A stretch of 64,000 bases of DNA from NCBI RefSeq assembly GCF_900109545.1, contig NZ_FOAP01000007.1, positions 310,001 to 374,000 on the forward strand. The letters are read 5' to 3'. Every line of letters begins with the position of its first letter. Positions within the stretch are counted from its first letter, which is position 1. Positions 29,799-37,866 of the stretch are shown here, piece by piece. This DNA is from Stigmatella aurantiaca (lineage in GTDB: Bacteria; Myxococcota; Myxococcia; Myxococcales; Myxococcaceae). The notes beneath the pieces are model-generated. The model did no database searches. It saw nothing but the letters and a program-made list of their open reading frames with translations, and was not told the origin of the DNA. The position numbers were made by a program, and so were the translations under genes.

Positions 29799-30077
29799 TT
29801 AGACAGAAGCTCGCTCGCGAAACTCGGCGACCCGGTCGAGGAGGCGCATGATCGCTGCGAAGTGATCGCCGTGGGCGTCTGCCAGGAAGCGAGCGTGCCA
29901 ACCCTCGGGAGGAAACTCGCCCTTCTCGTCTCGAATGTAGAACTGGATGGCTCCAGCAATGTTGCCAGATGCGATTCGAGTCCAAAGCCCAGCCCTGAGT
30001 GAGCCGGGTAATGCCTGTGCCGTCGTGGTGGCGAGTAATACTCCCGATAGCAGTAAGGTTCGAAGAAAACCGAGCAT
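29799..30077 (-). CDS. small exported protein of unknown function
   Basis: The product is 92 residues with a probable signal peptide (MLGFLRTLLLSGVLLATTTAQA). The short mature part contains IQFYIRDEKGEFPPEGWHARF and a helical end (IMRLLDRVAEFRERASV); I split no motif because none is recognised. It is not similar to any family I can name. Its size and single domain suggest a small periplasmic protein. Codon use is plausible but less GC-biased than that of neighbouring core genes. Confidence 0.55.
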   Translation of the reverse strand: MLGFLRTLLLSGVLLATTTAQALPGSLRAGLWTRIASGNIAGAIQFYIRDEKGEFPPEGWHARFLADAHGDHFAAIMRLLDRVAEFRERASV

Positions 30078-30310
30078 TCTTGATTAGTCTCTTGAGTCGG
30101 GCTTCGTCGCGGGGCTTGATCACATGGTCACACCAGGCGCACCTCATCCGGGACTTCCGCCAGTTCACCGTCAGCCCCCCCGGAATGGCTCCTGCGGCGC
30201 CTACCCGGAGAGGGGGCGTGAGCGGGTCAAATTTGTCCAATACGGCGGGCAGCCCCCCTCCTTAAAGTTCCGGGCATGACGCATTCCCGCGTCCCCACGA
30301 GGCCCTCTCC

Positions 30311-30712
30311 ATGACGCAGCCCACCGCCAGCTCCGCCCCGACCTTCTACCCCACGCTGCGCTACAAGGACGCGCCCGCCGCCATCCGCTGGCTCGCGGCC
30401 GCCTTCGGCTTCCAGGAGCACCTGGTGGTCCCCGGCCCCAACGGCACCGTGGCCCACGCCGAGCTGCGCTTCGGCACGGGCATCTTCATGATGGGCAGTC
30501 AGAAGGACGACCTCTACGGCAACGCGGGCATGGCCCCCTATGTCTACGTGAGCGACATCGACGCTCACTGCGCCCGGGCACGGGCCGCGGGGGCCGAAAT
30601 CGTGAGGGAGCCCTTCAACACCGACTATGGTTCGCGGGATTACGCGGCACGGGACTGTGAGGGCCACGTCTGGAGCTTCGGCACCTACCGCCCCGCGCCG
30701 GATTCCCGCTGA
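30311..30712 (+). CDS. VOC-superfamily (glyoxalase/bleomycin-resistance-like) protein
   Basis: The product is 133 residues with paired beta-alpha-beta-beta-beta modules. The N-terminal module has PTLRYKDAPAAIRWLAAAFGF; in short blocks this is TLRYKDAPAAI and WLAAAFGF. The middle strand is VAHAELRFGTGIFMMG, and the C-terminal module has YVYVSDIDAH and ends CEGHVWSFGTY. This is the YkcA/PhnB-like type often annotated as a glyoxalase or antibiotic-resistance protein. The metal ligands cannot be assigned with certainty: the final module keeps a His (GHVW), but the N-terminal module lacks a clear one. It is cytoplasmic. It lies alone 66 bp before the M19-like gene. Confidence 0.88.
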   Translation: MTQPTASSAPTFYPTLRYKDAPAAIRWLAAAFGFQEHLVVPGPNGTVAHAELRFGTGIFMMGSQKDDLYGNAGMAPYVYVSDIDAHCARARAAGAEIVREPFNTDYGSRDYAARDCEGHVWSFGTYRPAPDSR

Positions 30713-30778
30713 CGCGGCTCGCCCCGGGCCGCAACCCAACCCCCGCGGGGCACGCTTGCCGACTGGAGTCCTCACACC

Positions 30779-32836
30779 ATGATGAGAATCCTTCGCTTCG
30801 CCTCGCTGGGACTGGTCCTGTGGACCGCGTCCCCGGCGCTCGCCGCTCCCTCCTGGGGCACCTTCAAGAAGGACCGCTGCACGGACTCGGGACGGCGCCA
30901 GTACTCGGCCCAGCTCCTGAACATCCCGTCCGGCACCTCGTGGGAGAGCGCCTGTCAGACCACCCCTGCCTTCGTGGGCAACTACGCCTTCCGGCAACCC
31001 ACCCGCTGCGTGAACAAGGGCGTCTCGGGCATGTGGGGCGAGTTCGAGGTGGATGACACCACGTGCAACCCGGTGACGGAGTGCACCGCCACCCCGCCCT
31101 CCGGCACCTTCACCAAGACGGGCAACACCGGCGCGGTGAGCTGCGAGGCCTACTGCGCCAACCGGGATGCCGCCTGGGGCACGCGCGGTGCCTGTGTGAA
31201 GGGCGTGGTGACGAGCGGCCCTCACGCGGGCGCGTGCATCGCCTGCAATGACGTGGCCGCCGACCAGGGCGACACGGGCGTCACCTGCTACTGCAAAGCC
31301 CCCGCGAAGGGCTTCGCGGACCTGCACGCGCACCCGTTCGCCCACCTCGCCTTCGGGGGGCAGGCCTTCTTCGGCAAGTCCTTCGGCCCCCTGGCCACCG
31401 CCCTGCCCTGGTGCGACAGCGTCCACGGCCCCGGGGGCACCCGGGATTCCTTCGGCACCCTCATGGCCACCCTGGGTTATGGCACCGGCGGCGTGGGCCA
31501 CAAGGTGGGCGGCAATCCCCAGTTTGACGGCTGGCCGCGCTGGAACAGCTTCACCCACCAGTCCATGTATGAGGACTGGCTCTACCGCGCCGTGCAGGGC
31601 GGCCTGCGGCTGGTGGTGGCGCTGGCCGTCAACAACCAGGACATCTTCGCCTTCCCCATCTATGCCTCCAAGGCCCCGGGCCGCACCGGCGAGGACATGG
31701 AGGCGGTGGACCTGCAGCTCGACGAGGCCTACCGCATGCAGAGCCACATCGACACGAAGGCGGGCGGCGCGGGCCGCGGCTGGTTCCGCATCGTGAAGAC
31801 GCCCGCCGAGGCGCGCACCGTCATCGCCCAGGGCAAGCTCGCCGTGGTGCTGGGCGCCGAGGTGGACTACCTCTTCGACTGCCGCCGCAACGGCACGTGC
31901 ACGGCCGCCCACGTCGAGGCGCGGCTGGAGCACTACCACGCCCGCGGCCTGCGCCACCTGTTCCCCGTGCACTTCAAGCAGAACGCGTTCGCCGGCCCCG
32001 CGCTCACCAACCTCGTCACCGAGGGGGACTCGCGCGGCTGTGCCCAGGAGGGCTACGAGTACCAGCGGGACATCGCCCAGCCGCCCATCTGCGGCGCCCA
32101 GGGGCTCACGGACCTGGGCCGCACGCTGGTGCGCGGGATGATGCGCCGGAAGATGATCATCGACATCGACCACATGTCCAAGCGGGCCTTCGATGACACG
32201 CTGAGCCTGGTGGAGCCCTATGGCTACCCGGTGGTGAGCGGCCACACCACGCTGTTCGAGACGGCCCACGGCGGCAAGCGCCACGAGGGCAGCCTCAAGG
32301 CCGAGCAGCTCCAGCGCATCCGCAACGTGGGAGGCATGGTGTCGCTCATCCTCGACCAGGGCAGCCGCGACGAGGTGCCCACCTGGCGCGGCGCGGGCCA
32401 GCCCGTGGTGGAGCACCAGTGCGGCGGCACCTCCCAGAGCTGGGCCCAGGCCTACCTCTACCTGACGAAGGAGCTGGGCGGCCGGCCCGTGGGCCTCGGC
32501 TCGGACTTCAACGGGCTCGCGGGCCTGCCGGGCCCCCGCTTCGGCGCCGAGGCCTGCCACGGCGGCAGCTCCGCCGCGCAGGTGGCCCGCACGCGCTACC
32601 CGCTGAGCATCGCCGTGGAGAACAGCCCCCCGAAGCTGGAGCGCAGCGTGGTGGGCGCCAAGACGTTCGACATCAACGAGGACGGCCTGGCCCACACCGG
32701 CATGCTCCCGGACTTCGTCGCGGACCTGCGCCGCCAGGGCTTGCGCCACCAGGACCTGGAGCCCCTCCTGAACTCCGCCGAGGGCTACCTCCAGGTGTGG
32801 GAGCGCGCCGAGACCGCGGGCGCCCAGGTGCCCTGA
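30779..32836 (+). CDS. secreted membrane-dipeptidase-like (M19) metalloprotein
   Basis: The product is 685 residues. A signal peptide (LGLVLWTASPALA) is followed by a Cys-rich N-terminal part of about 150 residues (CTDSG, CNPVTECTATPPSG, CEAYCANRDAAWG) and then an amidohydrolase-type domain. M19-like blocks are FADLHAHPFAHLAFGG, VVLGAEVDYLF, RHLFPVHFKQNAFAG, KMIIDIDHMSKRAF, PVVSGHTTLFE and VGLGSDFNGL. In classical M19 enzymes the first metal motif is HxD; here it is HAH, so metal binding or activity may differ. The family hydrolyses dipeptides or similar amides in the periplasm or outside the cell. The Cys-rich N-terminal extension is not part of the standard family. Confidence 0.82.
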   Translation: MMRILRFASLGLVLWTASPALAAPSWGTFKKDRCTDSGRRQYSAQLLNIPSGTSWESACQTTPAFVGNYAFRQPTRCVNKGVSGMWGEFEVDDTTCNPVTECTATPPSGTFTKTGNTGAVSCEAYCANRDAAWGTRGACVKGVVTSGPHAGACIACNDVAADQGDTGVTCYCKAPAKGFADLHAHPFAHLAFGGQAFFGKSFGPLATALPWCDSVHGPGGTRDSFGTLMATLGYGTGGVGHKVGGNPQFDGWPRWNSFTHQSMYEDWLYRAVQGGLRLVVALAVNNQDIFAFPIYASKAPGRTGEDMEAVDLQLDEAYRMQSHIDTKAGGAGRGWFRIVKTPAEARTVIAQGKLAVVLGAEVDYLFDCRRNGTCTAAHVEARLEHYHARGLRHLFPVHFKQNAFAGPALTNLVTEGDSRGCAQEGYEYQRDIAQPPICGAQGLTDLGRTLVRGMMRRKMIIDIDHMSKRAFDDTLSLVEPYGYPVVSGHTTLFETAHGGKRHEGSLKAEQLQRIRNVGGMVSLILDQGSRDEVPTWRGAGQPVVEHQCGGTSQSWAQAYLYLTKELGGRPVGLGSDFNGLAGLPGPRFGAEACHGGSSAAQVARTRYPLSIAVENSPPKLERSVVGAKTFDINEDGLAHTGMLPDFVADLRRQGLRHQDLEPLLNSAEGYLQVWERAETAGAQVP

Positions 32837-32858
32837 GGCCACCTTCCTGACAGGACGC

Positions 32859-33551
32859 TCAGGCACCGCGCCGGGCGTAGCCCGACGTCAGGCGCCGGAT
32901 GCTCTCGCATTCGGCCTGGATGTCCACCGGCCCCTCCTTCTGGACGAAGGCCATGGCCTCCGCCGGGGCGGTCTCGGGGCGTCCCGCGTTGAACGGCGGC
33001 GCCGGCGTATACTCCAGCAGGAGCTGGATCGCCTGCGCGACGACGGGCCCCGCCAGCTCCGCGGCGAGCGTCAGCGCGAAGTCGATCCCCGCCGTGACGC
33101 CTCCGCCGGTCAGCACATGGCCATCCCGGACCACGCGGCCCGCGTCGGGGGTGGCGCCGAGATCCGACAGGATGTCGCGCATGCCCCAGTGGCACGCCGC
33201 GCGCTTGCCTTCGAGCAGCCCCGCCATCCCCAGCAGCAGCGAGCCCGTGCACACGGACGTCACGTACCGCGCGGTGGTGCCCAACCGGCGGATCGCCGCC
33301 ATGTAGACGGCATCCTGCATCACGTCCGCGGACGGGCCGCCCGGCACGCAGAGCACATCACACCGCTCCACGTCCTCCAGCCGGGTCAGGTCCGTGAGCG
33401 TCAACGCGCCCTCGCGGATGGGCTGCCCTCCCACGGAGGCGAACACCAGCTTCGCGCCGGGCACCGCCTGGAGCACCGCCTGCGGCCCCATGAAGTCGAG
33501 GAACGTCACCTGCGGGTAGAGCGGGAAGACAATGACGAGGGATTCAGCCAT
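32859..33551 (-). CDS. DJ-1/PfpI-family protein (isonitrile hydratase-like)
   Basis: The product is 230 residues with a class I glutamine-amidotransferase-like fold. The nucleophile elbow has Cys in VTSVCTGSLLLGMAG, preceded by CVPGGPS and followed by HWGMRD. The N-terminal strand VIVFPLYPQVTFLDFMGPQ is typical of the isonitrile hydratase/ThiJ subgroup. It is a cytoplasmic, presumably enzymatic protein, substrate unknown. It diverges from a GlxA-type regulator gene that carries the same domain fused to an AraC helix-turn-helix, so the pair is probably one regulator with its target. The intergenic gap is 110 bp. Confidence 0.9.
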   Translation of the reverse strand: MAESLVIVFPLYPQVTFLDFMGPQAVLQAVPGAKLVFASVGGQPIREGALTLTDLTRLEDVERCDVLCVPGGPSADVMQDAVYMAAIRRLGTTARYVTSVCTGSLLLGMAGLLEGKRAACHWGMRDILSDLGATPDAGRVVRDGHVLTGGGVTAGIDFALTLAAELAGPVVAQAIQLLLEYTPAPPFNAGRPETAPAEAMAFVQKEGPVDIQAECESIRRLTSGYARRGA

Positions 33552-33661
33552 CGGAGGACTCCGGGGGTTGGGGGTTCCACACCGCGAAACCCGATTTGAC
33601 AGGGCCCTTTATGCGCCGTCATCGTCATGGCGGAAAGGACGTATATCCCTTGATTCCCGCC

Positions 33662-34612
33662 ATGCTCCGAGACATTGGGTTGTTGGCCTTCCCCGGCTTC
33701 CAGATCATCGATCTCACCGGTCCCGCCGCCGTGTTCGAGGGGCCCGCGGATCCCGCGCTGCCGCGCGCCTACCGGCTGCATCCTCTGTCCGAGCACGGGG
33801 GAATGGTTCGAAGCTCCTCGGGCCTGGAGATCCTGACGCAGCCGCTGGAACGGACCGCGTTCGACACGCTCCTGGCCGTGGGCGGGCCGGGAACCCTGAC
33901 GGCCATGGAGTCCCCCGCGATCCGCGAGTTCTTGAAGGCCGCGGCCGCGGACTCCCGGCGCATCGCGAGCGTGTGCACCGGCGCCTTCCTCCTGGCCGCC
34001 GCGGGCCTGCTCGACGGCCGCCACGCCACCACCCACTGGAAGCAGGCGGCGCTGCTGCAGCGCCTCTTTCCCCGGGTGCGCGTCGACGAGGAGCGCATCT
34101 TCATCCAGGACGGTGCCGTGTGGACCTCCGCGGGCGCCAGCGCGGGCATCGACCTGTCGCTCGCACTGCTCGAGGAGGACCTCGGCCGCGAAGCCTCTCG
34201 CGCCGCGGCCCGGGAGCTGGTCGTCTACCACCGCCGTCCGGGCGGCCAGTCCCAGTTCTCCACGCTGCTCGAGCTGGAGCCGCCCTCGGACCGCATCCGT
34301 CTGGCGCTGGCGTTCGCGCGCGAGCACCTGCACGAGCCGCTGCCCGTGGAGCGGCTGGCCCAGGCGGCCTGTCTCAGCCCTCGCCAGTTCGGCCGGGAGT
34401 TCCTCGCGGAGACGGGGCAGACCCCCGCCAAGGCCGTGGAGCGGCTGCGGGCCGAGGCCGCCCGGCTGCGCATCGAAACCAGCACCGAGTCCATCGAGGC
34501 GATTGCCCGCGAGACCGGCTTCTCGGATCCCGAGCGCATGCGCCGGGCCTGCATCCGGGTGTTTGGCCATCCCCCGCAGGCGCTCCGGCGGACGGCGCGG
34601 GCCACCGGGTGA
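33662..34612 (+). CDS. GlxA-family transcriptional regulator (DJ-1 + AraC)
   Basis: The product is 316 residues from the ATG at 33662; an in-frame ATG 66 bp earlier adds a non-family extension. The N-terminal DJ-1/PfpI-like domain has IASVCTGAFLLAAAG as the Cys elbow and THWKQ. The C-terminal AraC/XylS-type double helix-turn-helix begins near residue 220 (LPVERLAQAACLSPRQFGREF and IEAIARETGFSDPERMRRA; given as blocks ERLAQAACLSPRQF and IARETGFSDPERM). GlxA-type proteins are regulators that may sense small metabolites through the DJ-1-like fold. It is divergent from the DJ-1 enzyme gene and likely controls it. Confidence 0.92.
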   Translation: MLRDIGLLAFPGFQIIDLTGPAAVFEGPADPALPRAYRLHPLSEHGGMVRSSSGLEILTQPLERTAFDTLLAVGGPGTLTAMESPAIREFLKAAAADSRRIASVCTGAFLLAAAGLLDGRHATTHWKQAALLQRLFPRVRVDEERIFIQDGAVWTSAGASAGIDLSLALLEEDLGREASRAAARELVVYHRRPGGQSQFSTLLELEPPSDRIRLALAFAREHLHEPLPVERLAQAACLSPRQFGREFLAETGQTPAKAVERLRAEAARLRIETSTESIEAIARETGFSDPERMRRACIRVFGHPPQALRRTARATG

Positions 34613-34646
34613 GGCGCTCGCCCCGGAAAACCGGAACCCTTCCACG

Positions 34647-34660
34647 TCGAAACGTTTCGA
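34647..34660. promoter_or_regulatory. candidate LacI-family operator
   Basis: TCGAAACGTTTCGA is a perfect 14-bp palindrome with the central CG typical of LacI/GalR operators. It lies in the 247-bp gap upstream of a LacI-family gene, so autoregulation is likely. Confidence 0.65.
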
Positions 34661-34738
34661 ACCTGCCTCCGCCCCATTGACGCACCTGGCCCAGCGCGGC
34701 CGCCCTTCCCCACAGGGCGATTCGCCCGGGGGGCCCGG

Positions 34739-34768
34739 TTGACGGCCCGGACCGCCATCGCCTATGAC
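34739..34768 (+). promoter_or_regulatory. candidate promoter of the LacI-family gene
   Basis: TTGACG (34739-34744) and TATGAC (34763-34768) are separated by 18 bp, about 90 bp upstream of the GTG start and downstream of the palindromic operator candidate. Confidence 0.4.
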
Positions 34769-34859
34769 CGCGAGGACTTGTTGGGCGGCAGCGCGCAATT
34801 TCAGAAGAGATGGATGTCCGCGGCGCCTTGCGCAGCCGTTGGATTCCGGGCTGGAAGAC

Positions 34860-35972
34860 GTGAGCACCCAAAAACGCCAACGGCCGGTGAGCGGTAAAAC
34901 AGGCAAACCCTCTGCGGCCCGTGCAAACCTCAGGACGCTGGCGGACCATCTGGGGCTGTCGATCAGCACCGTGTCCCGTGCGCTGAAAGACGGACAAGAG
35001 GTCCGGCCGGAGACCATCGCCCGGGTGAAGGAGGCCGCCGCCCAGTTCGGCTACGTGCCGAACATCGGGGGCATCCACCTGAGGACCGGCAGGACCCTGA
35101 AGGTCTGCTCGATTCTCTACGCGCCCGAGGTGGGTGACCACGGAGAGCCGGGCTTCCTCGCCCAGGTCGAAGGCATGTCGAATGGCCTGGAAACCTCGGG
35201 CTACAACCTGCTCGTCCTGGTGCAGACGGGCCAGCAAGCGCCCCTGGAGTCGGTCCGCAAGGTCTATGACCAGCGGCTCGCCGACGCCCTCGTGTTCTCC
35301 CGCACCATGCCCATGGACGAGCGGGCGCGGTTCTGCCTGGAGAAGGACTTCCCGTTCGTGAGTTTCGGACGGACCGAGCTGCAGACCCCGCACGCCTTCG
35401 TCGACCACGACGACGAGCACGCCGTCTTCGATGCCACCCTGCGGCTGGCCCGCGAGGGGCACAAGAAGATCGTGATGCTCAACCCGCTCGGCGGGCTCAC
35501 CTACATCAGCATGCGGATGCGGGGCTACCAGCGGGCGCTGGCCGAGGCGGGCCTGCCGTGGAACGAGTCCCTGGTGTACCAGGGAGATCTCTCCGTCCGG
35601 GCCACCCGCGAGGCCATCGTGCAACTGCTGCAGCGCGAGCCAGCGGCCACGGCGTTCGTCTGCGGCAACCAGATGTCCATGGTGGGCACGCTGGAGGGAC
35701 TGTCCGAGGGCGGCCGGGACACGAACCGGGACGGGTTGAGCGTCGTGGGATTCGGCGGCATGCCGTTCCTCACGCTGTCCGAGGAGCGCGTCATCTACTA
35801 CTACCTGCCGCAGGTGCGCGTCGGCACCGTCCTGTCCAACCACCTGCTCGCCCTGCTGAACGGCGAGTCCCCGGAGCAGCTGCAGACGGTTCTGCCCTAC
35901 ACGCGCATGGAGGACTTGCGCGTGTTCCGCACGCACGGCCGCTTCGATCCGTCCAAGCTCCCCCCTCCGTAA
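34860..35972 (+). CDS. LacI-family transcriptional regulator
   Basis: The product is 370 residues from the GTG at 34860, which follows GGAAGA; the upstream in-frame ATG at 34764 adds an Arg/Cys-rich extension that is unlikely to be translated. A ~30-residue basic leader precedes the LacI helix-turn-helix (TLADHLGLSISTVSRALKDG, hinge region RVKEAAAQFGYVPN). The periplasmic-binding-protein-like effector domain follows (VEGMSNGLETSGYNLLVLV, SRTMPMDERARFCLEKDFP, FVDHDDEHAVFDATLRLA, GYQRALAEAGL). The effector is probably a sugar or sugar derivative. No transport or catabolic gene lies next to it, so the regulon is elsewhere or limited to itself. Confidence 0.92.
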   Translation: MSTQKRQRPVSGKTGKPSAARANLRTLADHLGLSISTVSRALKDGQEVRPETIARVKEAAAQFGYVPNIGGIHLRTGRTLKVCSILYAPEVGDHGEPGFLAQVEGMSNGLETSGYNLLVLVQTGQQAPLESVRKVYDQRLADALVFSRTMPMDERARFCLEKDFPFVSFGRTELQTPHAFVDHDDEHAVFDATLRLAREGHKKIVMLNPLGGLTYISMRMRGYQRALAEAGLPWNESLVYQGDLSVRATREAIVQLLQREPAATAFVCGNQMSMVGTLEGLSEGGRDTNRDGLSVVGFGGMPFLTLSEERVIYYYLPQVRVGTVLSNHLLALLNGESPEQLQTVLPYTRMEDLRVFRTHGRFDPSKLPPP

Positions 35973-35979
35973 GCCCCCG

Positions 35980-36003
35980 GAGGCGGCGGTGGGCCGCCGC
36001 CTC
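35980..36003. terminator. bidirectional hairpin between convergent genes
   Basis: GAGGCGGCGG (35980-35989) pairs with CCGCCGCCTC (35994-36003), a 10-bp stem with a TGGG loop. It sits between the converging LacI-family and DUF1993 genes. No T-run follows. Confidence 0.6.
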
Positions 36004-36016
36004 GAGGTGCCGGCCG

Positions 36017-36523
36017 TCAGAGCTGGCCGATGAAGTCCTGCTTGCCGATGTCCACGCCGTTGTGGCGCAGGATGGCGTAGGCCGTGGTGAGGTGGAAATA
36101 GAAGTTGGGCAGCGCGAAGTGGAGCAGCAGGGACTGGCCCACGAACTGGAGCTCGCGGCCGCCCACCTTGAGGGTGATCTTCCGGTCCTCGCTGCCATCC
36201 ACCTGCGCCGCGTCCACGGTCTTCAGGAACGCGAGCGTCTTCTCGATGCGGGCCTTCAGCTCGGGGAAGGAGCTCTCGGTGTCCGGGTGGCTGGGCACCT
36301 CGATGCCCGCCAGCCGCGCCGCACAGCCCTTCGCGGAGTCACAGGCCACCTGCACCTGGAACGTGAACGGCAACATGTCGGGCGCCAGCCGGGCGTTCAT
36401 GAAGACCGTGGGGTTGATCTTCTTTGCCTCGGCGTGGGCGGCCGCCTTGTCGAGAATCCCAGACAGGTGGCCCAGCATGCGGATGAAGACGGGAACGGAC
36501 GCTTGGTACATGGAAAGGGACAT
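36017..36523 (-). CDS. DUF1993 family protein
   Basis: The product is 168 residues, the common length of DUF1993 proteins. Recognisable blocks are SMYQASVPVFIRMLGHLSGI at the N terminus, LAPDMLPFTFQVQVACDSAK, and the C-terminal HFALPNFYFHLTTAYAILRH followed by GVDIGKQDFIGQL. The fold is a DinB-like four-helix bundle; the conserved histidines may hold a metal. The function is unknown and the protein is cytoplasmic. It is followed upstream on the same strand by an unrelated cupin gene 120 bp away. Confidence 0.9.
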   Translation of the reverse strand: MSLSMYQASVPVFIRMLGHLSGILDKAAAHAEAKKINPTVFMNARLAPDMLPFTFQVQVACDSAKGCAARLAGIEVPSHPDTESSFPELKARIEKTLAFLKTVDAAQVDGSEDRKITLKVGGRELQFVGQSLLLHFALPNFYFHLTTAYAILRHNGVDIGKQDFIGQL

Positions 36524-36643
36524 GGGCGCGCTTATACGGTCTTCGTCCCCTCAGGGAAAGCAGCCGCGCACCGTGCTGCCTTGCGCGGAAGAAGGCGCAA
36601 GGGCGCATGGAGCGCCCGAGCGGACTTCCTCCCACGCGCAGGC

Positions 36644-37006
36644 TCAGGCCCGCACGGGCTTCGAGACGTCCTCGTCACGGCCGTGAACGGCCGCCGGGGG
36701 GCTGGTGGCCTCCACCGCGGAGAAGGTCTCCAGAATCTTGTAGGTGTGACTGGAGCCGCGGGGCACCAGCCAGGAGTCGCCGGGGTTGAGCAGAATGACT
36801 TGCCCCTCGAGGTGCAGCTCGGCCCGGCCCTTCAGCACGTAGCCCACCGTCTCGTAGTCCCGGGCCACCGCGGGGGCGGGCTCTCCGGGACGCTCGTCTT
36901 CCCACAGCCGCATGGACACGCGGGTCCCCGAAACGAGGTACTTCTGCCCCATCTCCCCGTGAGGAGAGTGGCGCGCTTCGACCTTCTTCACGCTGGTGTC
37001 ACCCAT
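36644..37006 (-). CDS. cupin-domain protein
   Basis: The product is 120 residues from an ATG preceded by AAGGAGATGCC. A single small beta-barrel cupin domain is seen: motif 1 region YETVGYVLKGRAELHLEG and motif 2 region LNPGDSWLVPRGSSHTYKI. The usual first-motif His pair is not obvious (YETVGYVLKG), while motif 2 retains PGDSWLVPRGSSH. Metal binding may therefore be partial. It is cytoplasmic, the substrate is unknown, and stress or sugar-binding roles are common for such proteins. Confidence 0.85.
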   Translation of the reverse strand: MGDTSVKKVEARHSPHGEMGQKYLVSGTRVSMRLWEDERPGEPAPAVARDYETVGYVLKGRAELHLEGQVILLNPGDSWLVPRGSSHTYKILETFSAVEATSPPAAVHGRDEDVSKPVRA

Positions 37007-37137
37007 GGCATCTCCTTCCAGTCCGCGGTGGCGTCCGCTGGACGGCCTTCAAGGGAAGGTAAGGAAGCCATGGGGGCCCTCACGCCGGGCCGTGCCCGTC
37101 TGCCCCCTCTCCAAGGAAGGGGGGCAGGGGCCCCGGG

Positions 37138-37326
37138 TCAGAAGCCCTCGGGCAAAGGCTGAGGCCCGGGAATGATGCCGGCGATGTCCGGGTCAACCCC
37201 CTCCTCGCCCGGCTGGCGGTCCGCCTTCTCCTTCTTGCGCTGATCCCGCCGCGCGTCCTTCTCCTTGTTCTTTTCCTTGCGAGCCAGTTCCTTCTGTCGC
37301 TTGGACATTCCTGGGTGTTGCGGCAC
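37138..37326 (-). CDS. small Lys/Arg-rich basic protein
   Basis: The product is 62 residues from a GTG preceded by GGAGGG; an internal ATG at 37308 is an alternative start. The N-terminal half is a charged helix (MSKRQKELARKEKNKEKD) and the C-terminal part is Pro-rich and acidic (GVDPDIAGIIPGPQPLPEGF). I recall similar short proteins in myxobacteria but know no function. A nucleic-acid or ribosome-binding role would suit the charge. The gene lies between the cupin and cold-shock genes on the same strand. Confidence 0.65.
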   Translation of the reverse strand: MPQHPGMSKRQKELARKEKNKEKDARRDQRKKEKADRQPGEEGVDPDIAGIIPGPQPLPEGF

Positions 37327-37362
37327 GGTGCCCTCCTTGGCCGTCGCTGCATATACGTGGGG

Positions 37363-37403
37363 GAAAACAAAAGGCCCAGACCCTCATGAAGGGCCAGGCC
37401 TCA
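37363..37403 (-). terminator. terminator after the cold-shock gene
   Basis: Read on the minus strand, an imperfect stem (GGCCTGGCCCT with AGGGTCTGGGCC, loop TCATG) is followed by a TTTTGTTTT tract. Confidence 0.65.
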
Positions 37404-37426
37404 GTCTGGCGAGTGAATGACGCGAT

Positions 37427-37630
37427 TCAGCTTGCGGCGCGGACGTTCTGCGCCTGGAGCCCCTTGGGGCCCTTCGTCACTTCAAACTCCACCTTCTGTC
37501 CCTCGGCCAGCGTCCGGAATCCATCCATGTTGATGGCGGAGTGATGGCAGAACACATCCTCCCCGTTGTCCTGGGCGATGAACCCGAAGCCCTTCGCATC
37601 ATTGAACCACTTCACGGTACCAGTAGCCAT
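37427..37630 (-). CDS. cold-shock-domain protein
   Basis: The product is 67 residues from the ATG at 37630. It is a single OB-fold cold-shock domain that binds single-stranded RNA and DNA as a chaperone. The start is [14 protein letters not shown]1 is KGFGFI and RNP2 is VFCHHSA, in which His replaces the usual Phe after VF-x-H. The C-terminal strand reads [18 protein letters not shown]. Upstream in-frame sequence is Arg-rich and not part of the domain. It has its own terminator. As with other Csp genes a long untranslated leader is possible, but I did not identify a cold-box. Confidence 0.95.
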   Translation of the reverse strand: MATGTVKWFNDAKGFGFIAQDNGEDVFCHHSAINMDGFRTLAEGQKVEFEVTKGPKGLQAQNVRAAS

Positions 37631-37866
37631 TGCTCTTCTTCTTTCGACTGCCCGAGCGGACATCGCTCTAGCAACACCCCCCTACCACAGCCGGGGCGCC
37701 ACAGGTGTAACGTCCACCGCACGCTCTGTCATTCCCAAGGCACTCCGGGCCTTCACACTTCTTCACCGGGCCTGGGCACGCCGTTTACACCCACTTTCTA
37801 CGTTCGGCTCCACACACAACGGGCCCCCAGCGCCAGCGCGCCGGGCCCCTTTCCAGGAGCACGGCC

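Noticed and set aside
29695-30240. Minus-strand open frame of 181 codons with a CAWC motif
   Set aside because: It overlaps the better-supported small exported protein and shows no consistent domain. One Cys pair is not sufficient.
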